In this document: positions 1 to 8,423 of the stretch, in pieces
Layout: each line of letters starts with the position of its first letter
Numbering within the stretch: position 1 is the first letter of the stretch
Assembly (NCBI RefSeq): GCF_014700075.1
Contig: NZ_JACXBU010000004.1
Coordinates: 124,001-188,000, forward strand
Direction of reading: 5' to 3'
Source: Pseudomonas sp. JM0905a
Lineage (GTDB): Bacteria > Pseudomonadota > Gammaproteobacteria > Pseudomonadales > Pseudomonadaceae
Length of the DNA stretch: 64,000 nt
Notes under the pieces: model-generated
The model's input: only the letters and a program-made list of their open reading frames with translations
Database searches by the model: none
What the model was told of the DNA's origin: nothing
Position numbers and translations under genes: made by a program

Positions 1-1
1 A

Positions 2-394
2 CCGGACGACCTGGCCCGGCACGACGGCATCCTCATCCGCTCGCCCCAGACCGGCCGCGTGCGCAACTGGCCGCTGCGCACCCGCGACGACCGCCAAGCC
101 ACCTTCGAATTGAAACTTCGCATGACCATGAGCGACCCTGAGGCGGCTTGCCATGCGGCGATGCAGGGGCTGGGCGTAACCCTGGTCAGCACCGTGCACG
201 CCCTGCCCCACCTGCAACGCGGAACGCTGGAGCGGGTGCTACCGGACTGGTACGTGGAAACCGGCAGCCTGTCCCTCTACTTCAGCGCGCAGAAACTGCT
301 GCCGGCCAAGACCCGCGTGTTCATCGACTTCATCGTCGAACGCTTCCGCGGGCAGAAGCTGGCGGAGAAGTTCAATGCCAACTGGCGACCCTGA
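2..394 (+). CDS. LysR-family transcriptional regulator, C-terminal part (start outside window)
   Basis: The frame is open from base 2 to the stop at 394, so about 130 C-terminal residues are visible and the DNA-binding domain lies before the window. The visible part fits the effector-binding domain of LysR-type regulators: a segment reading SDPEAACHAAMQGLGVTLVS is the usual strand-helix element of the second subdomain, and the protein ends with a closing helix containing FIDFIVERF, as these regulators do. The neighbouring MFS gene is convergent, so it gives no clue to the target. The effector cannot be named. Confidence 0.8.
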   Translation, partial: PDDLARHDGILIRSPQTGRVRNWPLRTRDDRQATFELKLRMTMSDPEAACHAAMQGLGVTLVSTVHALPHLQRGTLERVLPDWYVETGSLSLYFSAQKLLPAKTRVFIDFIVERFRGQKLAEKFNANWRP

Positions 395-456
395 GCCGCA
401 GGCTGGCATTGCTTCGTATGATGGGTTTCGCTCCGCTCTACCACATCTCAGCCGGG

Positions 457-541
457 CGTAGGGTGGAATTCGCTCTTCACTTCCACCAATGTGCCGCGCC
501 GGAATCCAATGGTGGATCGGTAAAGCGTGATCCACCCTACG
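457..541. repeat. Inverted repeat of the CGTAGGGTGGA family
   Basis: CGTAGGGTGGA at 457-467 is matched by its exact complement TCCACCCTACG at 531-541, with a partly self-complementary interior. Just before it, GATGGGTTTCGCTCCGCTC (421-438) belongs to the same dispersed family, seen again near 3100, 15049, 27483 and 36985. It lies between convergent genes and could fold in the RNA of either. Confidence 0.7.
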
Positions 542-569
542 ACAGCGGCATAAGGCGCAATGCCAGCCG

Positions 570-1844
570 TCAGAGATGCTCGCTACGCGCCGCGACGTGC
601 AGGTTGCGCCCGGCACCGAGGCCGAACGCCGTGGCGGCCAGACTGATCACCACGAAGATGATCCCCACCGCGCTCCAACCCTCGGTCAGGTCATGCACCA
701 CGCCCACCATCAGCGGCCCCATGGCGGCCAGGGTGTAACCCACGCCCTGGGCCATGCCGGAAAGGTTGGCGGCCACGTGGGCATCCCGCGAGCGCAGCAC
801 AATCAGGGCCAGGGCAATGCTGAAGGTGCCGCCCTGCCCCAGGCCGAGCACCACCGCCCAGCCCCAGATACCGGACAGCGGCGCATAGAGCATGCCCAGC
901 AGGCCAGCCAGGGTCAGGCCCATCACCAGCACCACGGCAGCGCGCTGGTCACGGCCACGGGTGGCCAGCCAGGGCGCGCCAAGGGCGCTGATCAGCTGCA
1001 CCATCACCGACCCGGACAGCACCAGCCCCGCTTCCACCGCGCTAAGGCCACGGTCGATCAGGATCGACGGCAACCAACCGAACACGATGTAGGCCAGAGA
1101 GGATTGCAGGCCCATGTAGAGGGTCACCTGCCAGGCCAGCGGGTCGCGCCACAGGCCGGTCACCTTGTAGGCCTGGCGGTGGCCGTGCTGGGCCTGGCGG
1201 GTCTGGGGCAGCCAGATCAATGCGGCGAGGATGGCTGGTAACGCCCAGAAGGCCAGCGCCGGTTGCCAGGCATGGTCCATCAACTCGGCCAGCGGCACCG
1301 TGGCGCCGGCGGCCAGCGCCGCGCCCAGGCACAGGGCCATGGTGTAGACACCGGTCATCAGCCCGGCGATATGGGGGAAGTCGCGTTTGACGATGCCCGG
1401 CAGCAGCACGCCGATGATGCCGATGCTCGCCCCCGCCACCAGGCTGCCGAAAAACAGTCCCGCCACCGGGAACAGGCTGCGCAGCACGATGCCGCCAGCC
1501 AGGGTGAGGAGGATCAGCAGCACCGTGCGCTCGCTGCCCATGCGCCGCGCCAGGATGGGCGCCAGCGGCGCGAACAGGCCGAGGCAGAGCACCGGCAAGG
1601 TGGTCAGAAGGCCGGCGCCGGTGGCCGACAGGCCCGTTGCCTCGCGCACCATGTTGAGCATCGGCGCCAGGCTGGACAGCGCCGGGCGCAGGTTCAGCGC
1701 CACCATCACCAATCCCACGAGCAGCAGCCAGGAGCTGCCACGCAGCACGTGGGGTTGGGGTTCGTCGTCGGCTTCGGCGTCGATCAGCAGCTCTTCCGGC
1801 GGGCAGGCCGGCTTGGGGTCATCCATGGGGTTCGGGGCGTTCAT
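570..1844 (-). CDS. CynX/NimT-type MFS transporter
   Basis: Predicted inner-membrane major facilitator of 424 residues with about 12 hydrophobic segments and a soluble acidic N-terminus. NLRPALSSLAPML in the first membrane segment and the ARRMGSERT loop after TM2 are characteristic of the CynX/NimT branch (cyanate, 2-nitroimidazole and related anion exporters). I chose the ATG at 1844 because a GGAG lies at a good distance upstream; the frame stays open a little further, to a TTG at 1859. It follows the GntR gene after about 27 bases on the same strand, so the two are probably one transcript and GntR probably controls this transporter. The substrate is unknown. Confidence 0.8.
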   Translation of the reverse strand: MNAPNPMDDPKPACPPEELLIDAEADDEPQPHVLRGSSWLLLVGLVMVALNLRPALSSLAPMLNMVREATGLSATGAGLLTTLPVLCLGLFAPLAPILARRMGSERTVLLILLTLAGGIVLRSLFPVAGLFFGSLVAGASIGIIGVLLPGIVKRDFPHIAGLMTGVYTMALCLGAALAAGATVPLAELMDHAWQPALAFWALPAILAALIWLPQTRQAQHGHRQAYKVTGLWRDPLAWQVTLYMGLQSSLAYIVFGWLPSILIDRGLSAVEAGLVLSGSVMVQLISALGAPWLATRGRDQRAAVVLVMGLTLAGLLGMLYAPLSGIWGWAVVLGLGQGGTFSIALALIVLRSRDAHVAANLSGMAQGVGYTLAAMGPLMVGVVHDLTEGWSAVGIIFVVISLAATAFGLGAGRNLHVAARSEHL

Positions 1845-1871
1845 GCAAGGCAGCTCCAATAAGGGGGCAGG

Positions 1872-2522
1872 TCAGATCAGCAACGCACGGTTGGCCGCTG
1901 CGGCGGCGTCCGCGTCTTGTCGTTCGATGGCATCGAGCAGTTCGCGGTGCAGGTCGAAACTCGGCTGCGGCCGCTCGGGGTCGGAGATGGTGCGCTCAAG
2001 GCCAACGCGAATCACCTGGGAGAAGTAGCGATACAGCTGGCTCAGCACTGGGTTGTGGGCGCTGTCCACCACCCGCTGATGGAAGGCCAGGTCGTGGACG
2101 ATGTAGTCCTCCAGGTCCTCGTAGCCGGAACGCGCGGCGGATGCGGCCAGGGCCACGCGCAGGTCCGCGAGGTCATCCTCGGTACGACGCAGGGCGGCCA
2201 GGCGCGAGGCCTCGATCTCGATCATCCCCCGGGCTTCCAGCGCCTGCTCCACCGAACTGCGGGCCAGCGCCTGCATGGTGGCCAGGGGATCGGCACAGGC
2301 GCGCACGTAGGTGCCGTCGCCCTGGCGCACTTCCAGCACGCCGGAGAAGGTCAGCACCCGCACGGCCTCGCGCACGGTGTTGCGGCTGATGCCGATGATA
2401 TCGGCCAGTTCGGGTTCGGGTGGCAGGCGCTGGCCCAGGGGCCAGGTGTCGTTGTCGATGCGCTGGCGAATCTGCTCCAGGGCGATATCCACCAGGGAGC
2501 GCTTGAGGGCGGGAGCGGACAT
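1872..2522 (-). CDS. GntR-family (FadR/FCD subfamily) transcriptional regulator
   Basis: About 216 residues. The N-terminal winged helix-turn-helix (roughly residues 5-70) contains LPPEPELADIIGISRNTVRE and QGDGTYV, the standard GntR signature. The all-helical C-terminal part has the FCD pattern (EARGMIEIEASRLAALR, then DLAFHQRVVDSAHNPVL with the conserved D and H metal ligands). The ATG at 2522 gives the family-typical short N-terminus; an in-frame ATG at 2531 and a longer open frame to 2615 exist. It lies directly upstream of the MFS gene, its likely target, and is divergent from the lipoprotein gene at 2701. Confidence 0.85.
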   Translation of the reverse strand: MSAPALKRSLVDIALEQIRQRIDNDTWPLGQRLPPEPELADIIGISRNTVREAVRVLTFSGVLEVRQGDGTYVRACADPLATMQALARSSVEQALEARGMIEIEASRLAALRRTEDDLADLRVALAASAARSGYEDLEDYIVHDLAFHQRVVDSAHNPVLSQLYRYFSQVIRVGLERTISDPERPQPSFDLHRELLDAIERQDADAAAAANRALLI

Positions 2523-2700
2523 GGCAAACATCCAATCATCCGATGAATTTGAGAAAGAAAAGGTTAGCCTGCTCACTATATCCCTGCAATCGCGGCATCC
2601 TTGCGGTTGAGGCAATAGTCATTATCTACGGGGATGATTTTTCGCCCTCCCGGTCGGTTGGTAGCCTGCACGCACTCACTCATGCACACCGGGGCCCCCC

Positions 2701-2943
2701 ATGAAGCACGCACACATCCTTGCGCTGTCCGTAATGGCGCTGATCCTCGCCGGCTGTGCCAGCCAACCCGAACCCGAGCAACGCCCCTACACCGATGCAG
2801 AGGTGAAGCAGTTCGCCCTGGAAATGCTCAGCCGCGCCGGCCTGCCGTACGACGACTACGAGAAAGTCCGCCAGGCCCTCCTCCACCCCAAGGTGCCCGA
2901 GGCGGGGAAAGACCTGCCTAAGCAACTGCCGCGCGAGGGTTGA
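2701..2943 (+). CDS. Small lipoprotein (80 aa)
   Basis: The protein begins with a lipoprotein signal: Lys-His start, hydrophobic ILALSVMALI and the lipobox LAGC followed by Ala-Ser, so Cys19 would be acylated. Serine after the Cys predicts outer-membrane sorting. The mature part is about 60 residues, acidic, without further cysteines or membrane segments. I do not recognise a family function. It stands alone, divergent from the GntR regulator, and is followed by a repeat and a strong terminator. Confidence 0.7.
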   Translation: MKHAHILALSVMALILAGCASQPEPEQRPYTDAEVKQFALEMLSRAGLPYDDYEKVRQALLHPKVPEAGKDLPKQLPREG

Positions 2944-2971
2944 TGCCTTCAACGAGCCCGACCGGGCTCAC

Positions 2972-3000
2972 TGTGGGGGCGATTTCAATCGCTTAGCGGG
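2972..3000 (+). repeat. Dispersed GGGGGCGATTTCAATCGC repeat
   Basis: Member of the dispersed element whose core is GGGGCGA-TTCAT/TTCAA-TCGC. Other copies are at 9739, 9815, 9887, 9961, 14885, 15006, 16552, 17545 and 52391. This copy lies between the lipoprotein stop and its terminator. Confidence 0.65.
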
Positions 3001-3020
3001 TCGACGACCCGCCCTCGCAA

Positions 3021-3056
3021 AAACGCCGCACTCACAAGGTGCGGCGTTTCTCTTTT
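3021..3056 (+). terminator. Rho-independent terminator
   Basis: An 11-bp stem (AAACGCCGCAC paired with GTGCGGCGTTT) with a TCACAAG loop is followed by a T-rich stretch. It probably ends the lipoprotein transcript. The A-run on its left side would let it work on the minus strand too. Confidence 0.85.
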
Positions 3057-3172
3057 CAGGCAGTGCGTCGGTATAGCCAATTGCAGGCCCGCAGGATGCG
3101 GCAGAGCGAAGCAAAACCCATCAACCTTGCAAGCTCCCCCCTGCGAGGTGCTCATCCGCACAGTCCCGTGGA

Positions 3173-4138
3173 TCAGGCTGGCAACGACGCCACCAGCTGA
3201 TTGATTTCCACTGTCACATGCGCCAGTTCCTCATGGATGGCGAGTGCCTGCCGCACGCTGTCGGCCTCCATCACCCCTGTCGTGGCCAGGGTGAGGACGC
3301 AGGCGTAACGGTCCTTGCTGACCCGCCACACATGCAGGTCGGTGATGGTGGGGGCCGTTGGCATCGCGGCAATCACCTCGCGGATCTCTTCCACTACCGG
3401 CGCGTCCATCTCCGCATCCAGCAGCACCCGGGCGCTATCCCGCAGCAACCCCTTGGCCCAGCGCGCCACCAGCACGGCGCCCACCAGGCCCATGACTGGG
3501 TCGAGCCATGCCGCACCCCAGAACTTGCCGGCCAACAGGGCAACGATGGCAAGCACCGAGGTCGCGGCATCGGCGACCACGTGCAAGTAGGCCGAACGCA
3601 GGTTGAGGTCGTGGTGATGGGGATAGGGATGGTCGTGATGGTGATGGGCGTGCCCATGACCATGATCGTGGTGATGGTGGTCGTGGTCATCACGCAGCAA
3701 CCAGGCACAGAGCAGGTTCACCACCAGCCCCAATACCGCGATGGCGATTGCTTCATCGTAGTGGATCGGCCCCGGCGACAGCAGGCGCTCCACCGACTGG
3801 AACACCATCAGGCCCGCCACCCCCAGCAGCAGGATGGCGCTGGAATAGCCGCCCAGTATCTCCACCTTCCAGGTCCCGAAGGCAAAACGCCGGTCGTGGG
3901 CCAGCTTGCGCGCGGCGGCATAGGCGAACAGCGAAAGGCCCAGCGCCAGAGCGTGGGAGCTCATGTGCCAGCCATCGGCCAGCAGCGCCATGGAGTTGAA
4001 GTACCAGCCCCCGGCGATCTCGGCCAACATCATCACCGCGGTAATCCACATCGCCAGGCGCGTCTTGCGCTCCGCCGACAGGTTGCTCTGGTGGAATTGG
4101 TGGGAGTGCACCCAGTGTTCCGGGTCACGCGTGGTCAT
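3173..4138 (-). CDS. dmeF: Cation diffusion facilitator, DmeF-type Co/Ni efflux
   Basis: Inner-membrane metal/proton antiporter of about 321 residues. Six membrane segments are visible. TM2 carries ADGWHMSSHA and TM5 carries HVVADAATS, the two His/Asp metal sites of CDF proteins. Between TM4 and TM5 is a cytoplasmic loop extremely rich in histidine (runs such as HDHHHHDHGHGHAHHHHDH), typical of DmeF. A C-terminal ferredoxin-like domain follows (TDLHVWRVS). Start: the ATG at 4138 has GGAG ten bases upstream; the ATG at 4147 is too close to it. The gene is divergent from a RcnR-like repressor and shares its operator region, so cobalt/nickel export is the best prediction; zinc is possible. Confidence 0.85.
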   Translation of the reverse strand: MTTRDPEHWVHSHQFHQSNLSAERKTRLAMWITAVMMLAEIAGGWYFNSMALLADGWHMSSHALALGLSLFAYAAARKLAHDRRFAFGTWKVEILGGYSSAILLLGVAGLMVFQSVERLLSPGPIHYDEAIAIAVLGLVVNLLCAWLLRDDHDHHHHDHGHGHAHHHHDHPYPHHHDLNLRSAYLHVVADAATSVLAIVALLAGKFWGAAWLDPVMGLVGAVLVARWAKGLLRDSARVLLDAEMDAPVVEEIREVIAAMPTAPTITDLHVWRVSKDRYACVLTLATTGVMEADSVRQALAIHEELAHVTVEINQLVASLPA

Positions 4139-4171
4139 GGCTATCATGCTCCAGAAAAATTGCCCGAATAC

Positions 4172-4185
4172 TATACCCCAGTATA
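4172..4185. promoter_or_regulatory. RcnR/DmeR-type operator between dmeF and dmeR
   Basis: TATAC-CCCA-GTATA is an inverted repeat of five bases around a C-rich spacer. This is the architecture of operators used by the nickel/cobalt branch of the CsoR/RcnR family (A/T-rich arms flanking a G/C tract). It lies in the 66-base gap between the two divergent starts, so one bound repressor could control both genes. Assignment is by pattern only. Confidence 0.65.
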
Positions 4186-4204
4186 CCTACCAAGGAGAAA
4201 AGCC

Positions 4205-4480
4205 ATGGCGCATACGCTCAAAGGCAAGAAACAGCTGCTGACGCGGATACGCAAGATCAAGGGACAGGCCAGCGCCCTGGAAAGCGCGCTGGAGCAGGAA
4301 GGTGACTGCCTGGCGATCCTTCAGCAGATCGCGGCGATCCGTGGCGCGGTGAACGGCCTGATGGCCGAAGTGATGGAGGGGCATATCCGCGACCACCTGG
4401 GGGCCGAAGACCTGAGCGCCGAAGCGCGCCGCGCTGAGGTTGACCAGATCGCCACCTTGTTGCGCTCGTATATGAAGTAG
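4205..4480 (+). CDS. dmeR: Metal-sensing repressor, CsoR/RcnR family (DmeR-like)
   Basis: A 91-residue all-helical repressor with the family core ILQQIAAIRGAVNGLMAEV. The metal-binding set of RcnR is present: His3, Cys35, His60 and His64 (MAH at the N-terminus, DC at 34-35, GHIRDH at 59-64). The formaldehyde sensor FrmR lacks His3 and His64, so a Ni/Co sensor is favoured. A clear RBS (AAGGAG) precedes the ATG. In the RcnR model, metal binding releases the repressor from the shared operator and turns on dmeF. Confidence 0.85.
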   Translation: MAHTLKGKKQLLTRIRKIKGQASALESALEQEGDCLAILQQIAAIRGAVNGLMAEVMEGHIRDHLGAEDLSAEARRAEVDQIATLLRSYMK

Positions 4481-4514
4481 CCGAAGCCACTCAGCACGAT
4501 GGTTGCGCTGCTGC

Positions 4515-4530
4515 ACGGGGCATGCCCCGT
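4515..4530. repeat. Perfect 16-bp palindrome between convergent genes
   Basis: ACGGGGCATGCCCCGT lies between the stops of dmeR and the methyltransferase gene. There is no T-run on either side, so a classical terminator is not supported, though it could act as a weak bidirectional one. Confidence 0.4.
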
Positions 4531-4561
4531 ACACCCTACTGATTCGGCATTGGGATCCCCC

Positions 4562-5194
4562 CTACAAGGTGCGCTTGCGCCACACGCTCGCAAGCCAGGG
4601 CTGCTGCTCCCGTGGCAGGCCGGTTGGACGGTAGTAGTGCTCCAGGGCTTCGAAGCCCGCCTCTTCCAGCAGTGCCTTCCAGCTCTCGTAGTCGTGCCAG
4701 GAGCCGTAGCGGCTGCCGCTCCAGCCTTCATCGTTCTCGCCACGGGGGTTGGAGCTGAAGAGCACGCCGCCGGGCTTCAGGGTGCCGCAGAGCTGGCGCA
4801 GGACGCGAGGCAGTTCCTGGCGCGGGACGTGGAACAGGCTGGCATTGGCGAAGATGCCGTCGAAACGAGCGGCTGGCAGGTCGAGGTTCAGGAAATCCTG
4901 GTGCCAGACCTCGCAACCGGAGTCGGCACGGGCCATGGCGACGAAGCTTTCCGCGCCGTCCAGGCCGATGGCCTTGTGGCCCAGCCGGGTGAAGGCAGCG
5001 AGGTCGCGACCGGGGCCGCAGCCGAAGTCGAGGATGGTGAAAGGCGCCCCGCCCCGGATATGCCGTAGCAACGCCTCGATGTTCTGGCTCACGTCGTGAT
5101 CGCGGGTGCCTTCGCGGAATCCTTCGGCGTTGCGGTTGTAGTCGTCGAGGGTGGCGGCGGTGATGCTGGCGAGGTCTTCAGGTTGCAGGGGCAT
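4562..5194 (-). CDS. Class I SAM-dependent methyltransferase
   Basis: A 210-residue Rossmann-fold methyltransferase. Motif I (ILDFGCGPGRDLAAF, near residue 54) binds SAM, the acidic residue ending strand 2 is in IGLDGAESF, and FDGIFANASLFHVPR is motif IV with a post-loop His as in small-molecule methyltransferases. KPGGVLFSS is motif VI. The substrate cannot be told. An in-frame N-terminal helix (YNRNAEGFREGTRDHDVSQN) resembles members of the methyltransf_25/11 group. It stands alone, convergent with dmeR and divergent from potE. Confidence 0.85.
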   Translation of the reverse strand: MPLQPEDLASITAATLDDYNRNAEGFREGTRDHDVSQNIEALLRHIRGGAPFTILDFGCGPGRDLAAFTRLGHKAIGLDGAESFVAMARADSGCEVWHQDFLNLDLPAARFDGIFANASLFHVPRQELPRVLRQLCGTLKPGGVLFSSNPRGENDEGWSGSRYGSWHDYESWKALLEEAGFEALEHYYRPTGLPREQQPWLASVWRKRTL

Positions 5195-5307
5195 GGGCTG
5201 CTCTGTGCGGTTTGTTGCAGGAAGGTGAATTCTACGCCTCGCATGCCAGCAACAACGCCGGACGCCGCCTATCTTTCTGAAGATGTTTTCCCTAGAAGGA
5301 TTCGGAA

Positions 5308-6657
5308 ATGGCGGCTTCCGGCAAGAAAATGGGCCTGACCGGGCTTACGACCCTGGTGGCGGTGAACATGATGGGCTCGGGCATCATCATGCTGCCGTCC
5401 AGCATGGCGCAGCTGGGGGCGATCTCCCTGTTGTCCTGGGTGATCACCGCGGTGGGCTCCATGGCCATCGCCTACTGTTTCGCCCAGTGCGGCATCTTCT
5501 GCGCGCGTTCGGGCGGGATGTCCGCCTACACGGAAGAAGCCCACGGCAAGTCGGCCTTCTTCCTCTGTTCCTATCTCTACTTCCTCTCCCTGGCCATCGG
5601 CAACGTGGCCATCGCCATTTCCGCCGTGGGCTATCTCACGCCCTTCATCCCCTGGCTCGGCACCGGCGCCGTGCCGCTGTTCATTGGTGCAGTGGCACTC
5701 ATCTGGCTGACCACCCTGGCCAACTTCGGCGGTCCGAAGATCACCGGGCACATCGGTTCGATCACCGTCTGGGGCGTGATCATCCCGGTGGCCGGACTGT
5801 CGGTGATCGGCTGGTTCTGGTTCGATGCCAACACCTTCGACGCTGCCTGGAACCCCAACGGAATCGCCATGAGCGACGCCATCACCCAGAGCATTCCACT
5901 CACCCTCTGGGCGTTCCTCGGCATGGAGTCGGCGGCGCAAAACTCCGACGCCGTGGAGAACCCCAAGCGCAACGTGCCGCTGGCCTGCCTGCTGGGCACC
6001 CTGGGCGCGGCAGTGATCTACGTGCTGTCCACCTCAGTGATCATGGGCATCGTGCCCAACCCCGAGCTGGCCAACTCCAGCGCGCCCTTCGCCTTCGTCT
6101 ACGCGAAGATGTTCAACCCGCTGGTGGGCGATGTGATCATGGCGCTGGCGGTGATGGCCTGCGTCGGCTCGCTGCTGGGCTGGCAGTTCACCCTGGCGCA
6201 GACCGCCAAGGTCACCGCCGACCAGCAGATGTTCCCGGCGCTGTTCGCCAAGGTCACCCTGCTCGGCGCGCCCATCGCCGGGCTGGTGGCCAACGCGGTG
6301 CTGCAGAGCGCCATGGCGGTGTCGACCATCTCGCCCAATGCCTCGGAACAGTTCGGCAAGCTGGTGAACCTGGCGGCGGTGACCAACATCGTCCCCTACA
6401 TCACCTCGCTGTCGGCGCTGCTGGTGATCATGCAGAAAGCCGGGGTGACGGGTTACCCGCACCACCGCAACGTCGTGGTGCTGATCATCGCCATGGCCTA
6501 CAGCTTCTACGCGCTCTACGCGTCCGGGACCGAGGCGGTGTTCGGCGGCATGATCGTCACCGCAGTGGGCTACCTGATGTTCGGTTACATCGCCGACCGC
6601 TTCCTCGAAGAACGCGCCGCGAAGGTCCGCGCCCTTGGCCTGGAGGACAACGCATGA
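5308..6657 (+). CDS. potE: PotE-type putrescine/ornithine antiporter (APC superfamily)
   Basis: Inner-membrane amino acid/amine exchanger of 449 residues with 12 predicted membrane segments. The start (KMGLTGLTTLVAVNMMGSGI) carries the GSGI substrate-backbone loop of TM1. WAFLGMESAAQNSDAVENPK in TM6 and after is the signature of the PotE/CadB/AdiC basic amino acid antiporter group. Length matches PotE (about 440). No ornithine decarboxylase is next to it. Its stop overlaps the start of a periplasmic binding protein gene in ATGA, so the two are translationally coupled. RBS AGAAGGA precedes the ATG. Confidence 0.8.
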   Translation: MAASGKKMGLTGLTTLVAVNMMGSGIIMLPSSMAQLGAISLLSWVITAVGSMAIAYCFAQCGIFCARSGGMSAYTEEAHGKSAFFLCSYLYFLSLAIGNVAIAISAVGYLTPFIPWLGTGAVPLFIGAVALIWLTTLANFGGPKITGHIGSITVWGVIIPVAGLSVIGWFWFDANTFDAAWNPNGIAMSDAITQSIPLTLWAFLGMESAAQNSDAVENPKRNVPLACLLGTLGAAVIYVLSTSVIMGIVPNPELANSSAPFAFVYAKMFNPLVGDVIMALAVMACVGSLLGWQFTLAQTAKVTADQQMFPALFAKVTLLGAPIAGLVANAVLQSAMAVSTISPNASEQFGKLVNLAAVTNIVPYITSLSALLVIMQKAGVTGYPHHRNVVVLIIAMAYSFYALYASGTEAVFGGMIVTAVGYLMFGYIADRFLEERAAKVRALGLEDNA

Positions 6658-7550
6658 GCCCGAAAGCGCTGGCCTCGCTGCCACTGTTGCTGACCCTGCT
6701 GCTGCCGTCGCTGGCCCCGGCTCAGACCCTGGACCGCATCCGTGCCAGCGGCACCTTCACCCTCGGCTACCTGCCGGACCAGCCGCCCTTCTCGTCCGCC
6801 GAGGGCGAAGGCGCATCCGGCTACACCATCGACCTCTGCCAACAGGTCGCCGACCAGATCCGCAGCCAGCCAGGGCTGTCCTCGCTCAAGGTGCGCTTCG
6901 TGCCCCTGGCGCCAGACAAGGCGCTGGACGTGGTGCAAGGCGGTGGCGTGGACCTGCTCTGCAGCCCCATGGTGGAAACCCTGAAGCGCCGCCAGAGCGT
7001 GTCCTTCTCCCTGCCGGTGTACACCGCCGGGATCGGCGTCGTAGTGCGCAAGGAAGCCCCTGTTTCCCTGGTGAAGGTGCTCAACGGTGAGGTGGAGCAG
7101 ACCGGCCCCACCTGGCGCGCCACCCTCAATCGCGGCCTGGCCGCCCACAGCTTCGCGGTGCAGAGCGGCTCACTGGTGGAAACCTGGGCGCGGGAGAAGC
7201 TGCGCCTGCTGAAGGTACTGGTGACCCTGGAAACCGTGGCCAGCCCGGCCGAAGGCGTGGAACAGGTGGCCAACGGCAAGGTGGACGCCTTCTTCGCCGA
7301 CCAGATGATGCTGCGCAGCCTGGTGGCACAAGAAACCGCCAACACCCACCTGATGGTGCTGGACCGCCGCTTCGAGTTCGAGCCGGTGGCCCTGGCGCTG
7401 GCCCGTGACGACGAGGACTTCCGCCTGGTGGTGGATACCGCGCTGAGCCAGGTCTATCGATCCGGCGCCATCGTGCCGCTCTACAGCCAGTACTTCGGCG
7501 CCCCCGGCGAGCTGGACCAGACCCTGTTCAAGGTGTATTCGCGTCCCTGA
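6654..7550 (+). CDS. Periplasmic solute-binding protein, family 3 (amino-acid type)
   Basis: A 298-residue exported protein. The first 23 residues form a Sec signal ending PAQ before TLDRIRASG. The mature protein has the type 2 periplasmic-binding fold of family 3: GTFTLGYLPDQPPFS at the start, GYTIDLCQQVADQI, LDVVQGGGVDLLCSPM (in the position of the TxER loop, here ETLKRR follows), and a second lobe with KVDAFFADQMMLRSL. The ATG overlaps the potE stop by four bases. No ABC permease or ATPase is nearby, which is unusual. It could feed a distant ABC system or work as a sensor with the antiporter. Confidence 0.8.
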   Translation: MSPKALASLPLLLTLLLPSLAPAQTLDRIRASGTFTLGYLPDQPPFSSAEGEGASGYTIDLCQQVADQIRSQPGLSSLKVRFVPLAPDKALDVVQGGGVDLLCSPMVETLKRRQSVSFSLPVYTAGIGVVVRKEAPVSLVKVLNGEVEQTGPTWRATLNRGLAAHSFAVQSGSLVETWAREKLRLLKVLVTLETVASPAEGVEQVANGKVDAFFADQMMLRSLVAQETANTHLMVLDRRFEFEPVALALARDDEDFRLVVDTALSQVYRSGAIVPLYSQYFGAPGELDQTLFKVYSRP

Positions 7551-7639
7551 AGGGCGGCGAATTCGAGCGCAAGCGACGGAGTGCCCCGGCGCTTGCGCCT
7601 GCCTATGCTCGGCGCCCATCACAGAACAGGGGCACGGAC

Positions 7640-8338
7640 ATGAAAGCCATCGACAGCCTGGACTGGCCACGCATCGAGGCGGACCTTGATCGCGACGGCT
7701 GGGCCCTGGTCCGCCAACTGCTGGACCCGCGTGAATGCGGGGCGCTGGTCGACCTGTACGACGAGCAGGAGCGATTCCGCTCGCGCATCCGCATGGCCAA
7801 CCACGGATACGGCCAGGGCGAATACCAGTACTTCGACTACCCGCTACCGCCACTGGTGGCCACCCTGCGCACCCGCCTCTATCCGCGCCTGGCACCGTTG
7901 GCCAACCTCTGGCACGAGCGCCTGGGCCTGGAAGGCAGCTTTCCCGCCGAACACGCCGACTTCCTCCAGCGCTGCCACGCCGCCGGCCAGCTGCGCCCTA
8001 CCCCGCTGCTGCTGCGCTATGTCGAAGGCGACTACAACTGCCTGCACCAGGACCTCTATGGCGAACAGGTCTTCCCGCTGCAGTTGGCGGTGCTGCTGTC
8101 CGAGCCTGGCCGCGACTTCGAGGGCGGCGAGTTCGTCGTCACCGAGCAGCGCCCGCGCATGCAATCGCGGGTGCAGGTGGTGCCCCTGGGCCTTGGCGAT
8201 GGTGTGTTGTTCGCGGTGAACTTCCGCCCGGCGCACGGCCTGCGCGGCTTCCACAGGGTTCGTCTGCGCCACGGCGTCAGCAAAGTGGGGGCCGGCAGGC
8301 GGCATACGTTGGGGGTGATTTTCCATGACGCGCTCTGA
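7640..8338 (+). CDS. 2-oxoglutarate/Fe(II)-dependent oxygenase
   Basis: A 232-residue double-stranded beta-helix oxygenase. The iron triad is His136 and Asp138 (LHQDLYGE) with His211 (RLRHGVSKV), and the arginine for 2-oxoglutarate lies in AGRRHTLGVIF near residue 220. Family members hydroxylate proline or small substrates or demethylate alkylated bases. Here the gene stands just before ada on the same strand, which suggests a role in alkylation damage, as known for AlkB, though AlkB itself is not a close match. The protein is probably cytoplasmic. Confidence 0.8.
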   Translation: MKAIDSLDWPRIEADLDRDGWALVRQLLDPRECGALVDLYDEQERFRSRIRMANHGYGQGEYQYFDYPLPPLVATLRTRLYPRLAPLANLWHERLGLEGSFPAEHADFLQRCHAAGQLRPTPLLLRYVEGDYNCLHQDLYGEQVFPLQLAVLLSEPGRDFEGGEFVVTEQRPRMQSRVQVVPLGLGDGVLFAVNFRPAHGLRGFHRVRLRHGVSKVGAGRRHTLGVIFHDAL

Positions 8339-8423
8339 ACGAATTCGACCGCAAGAGTCGGGATGCACGCCCCCGGCCGGCCGCATACTCTCTGCCATGA
8401 CCGAACAGAAAGCGGAGAGCACC

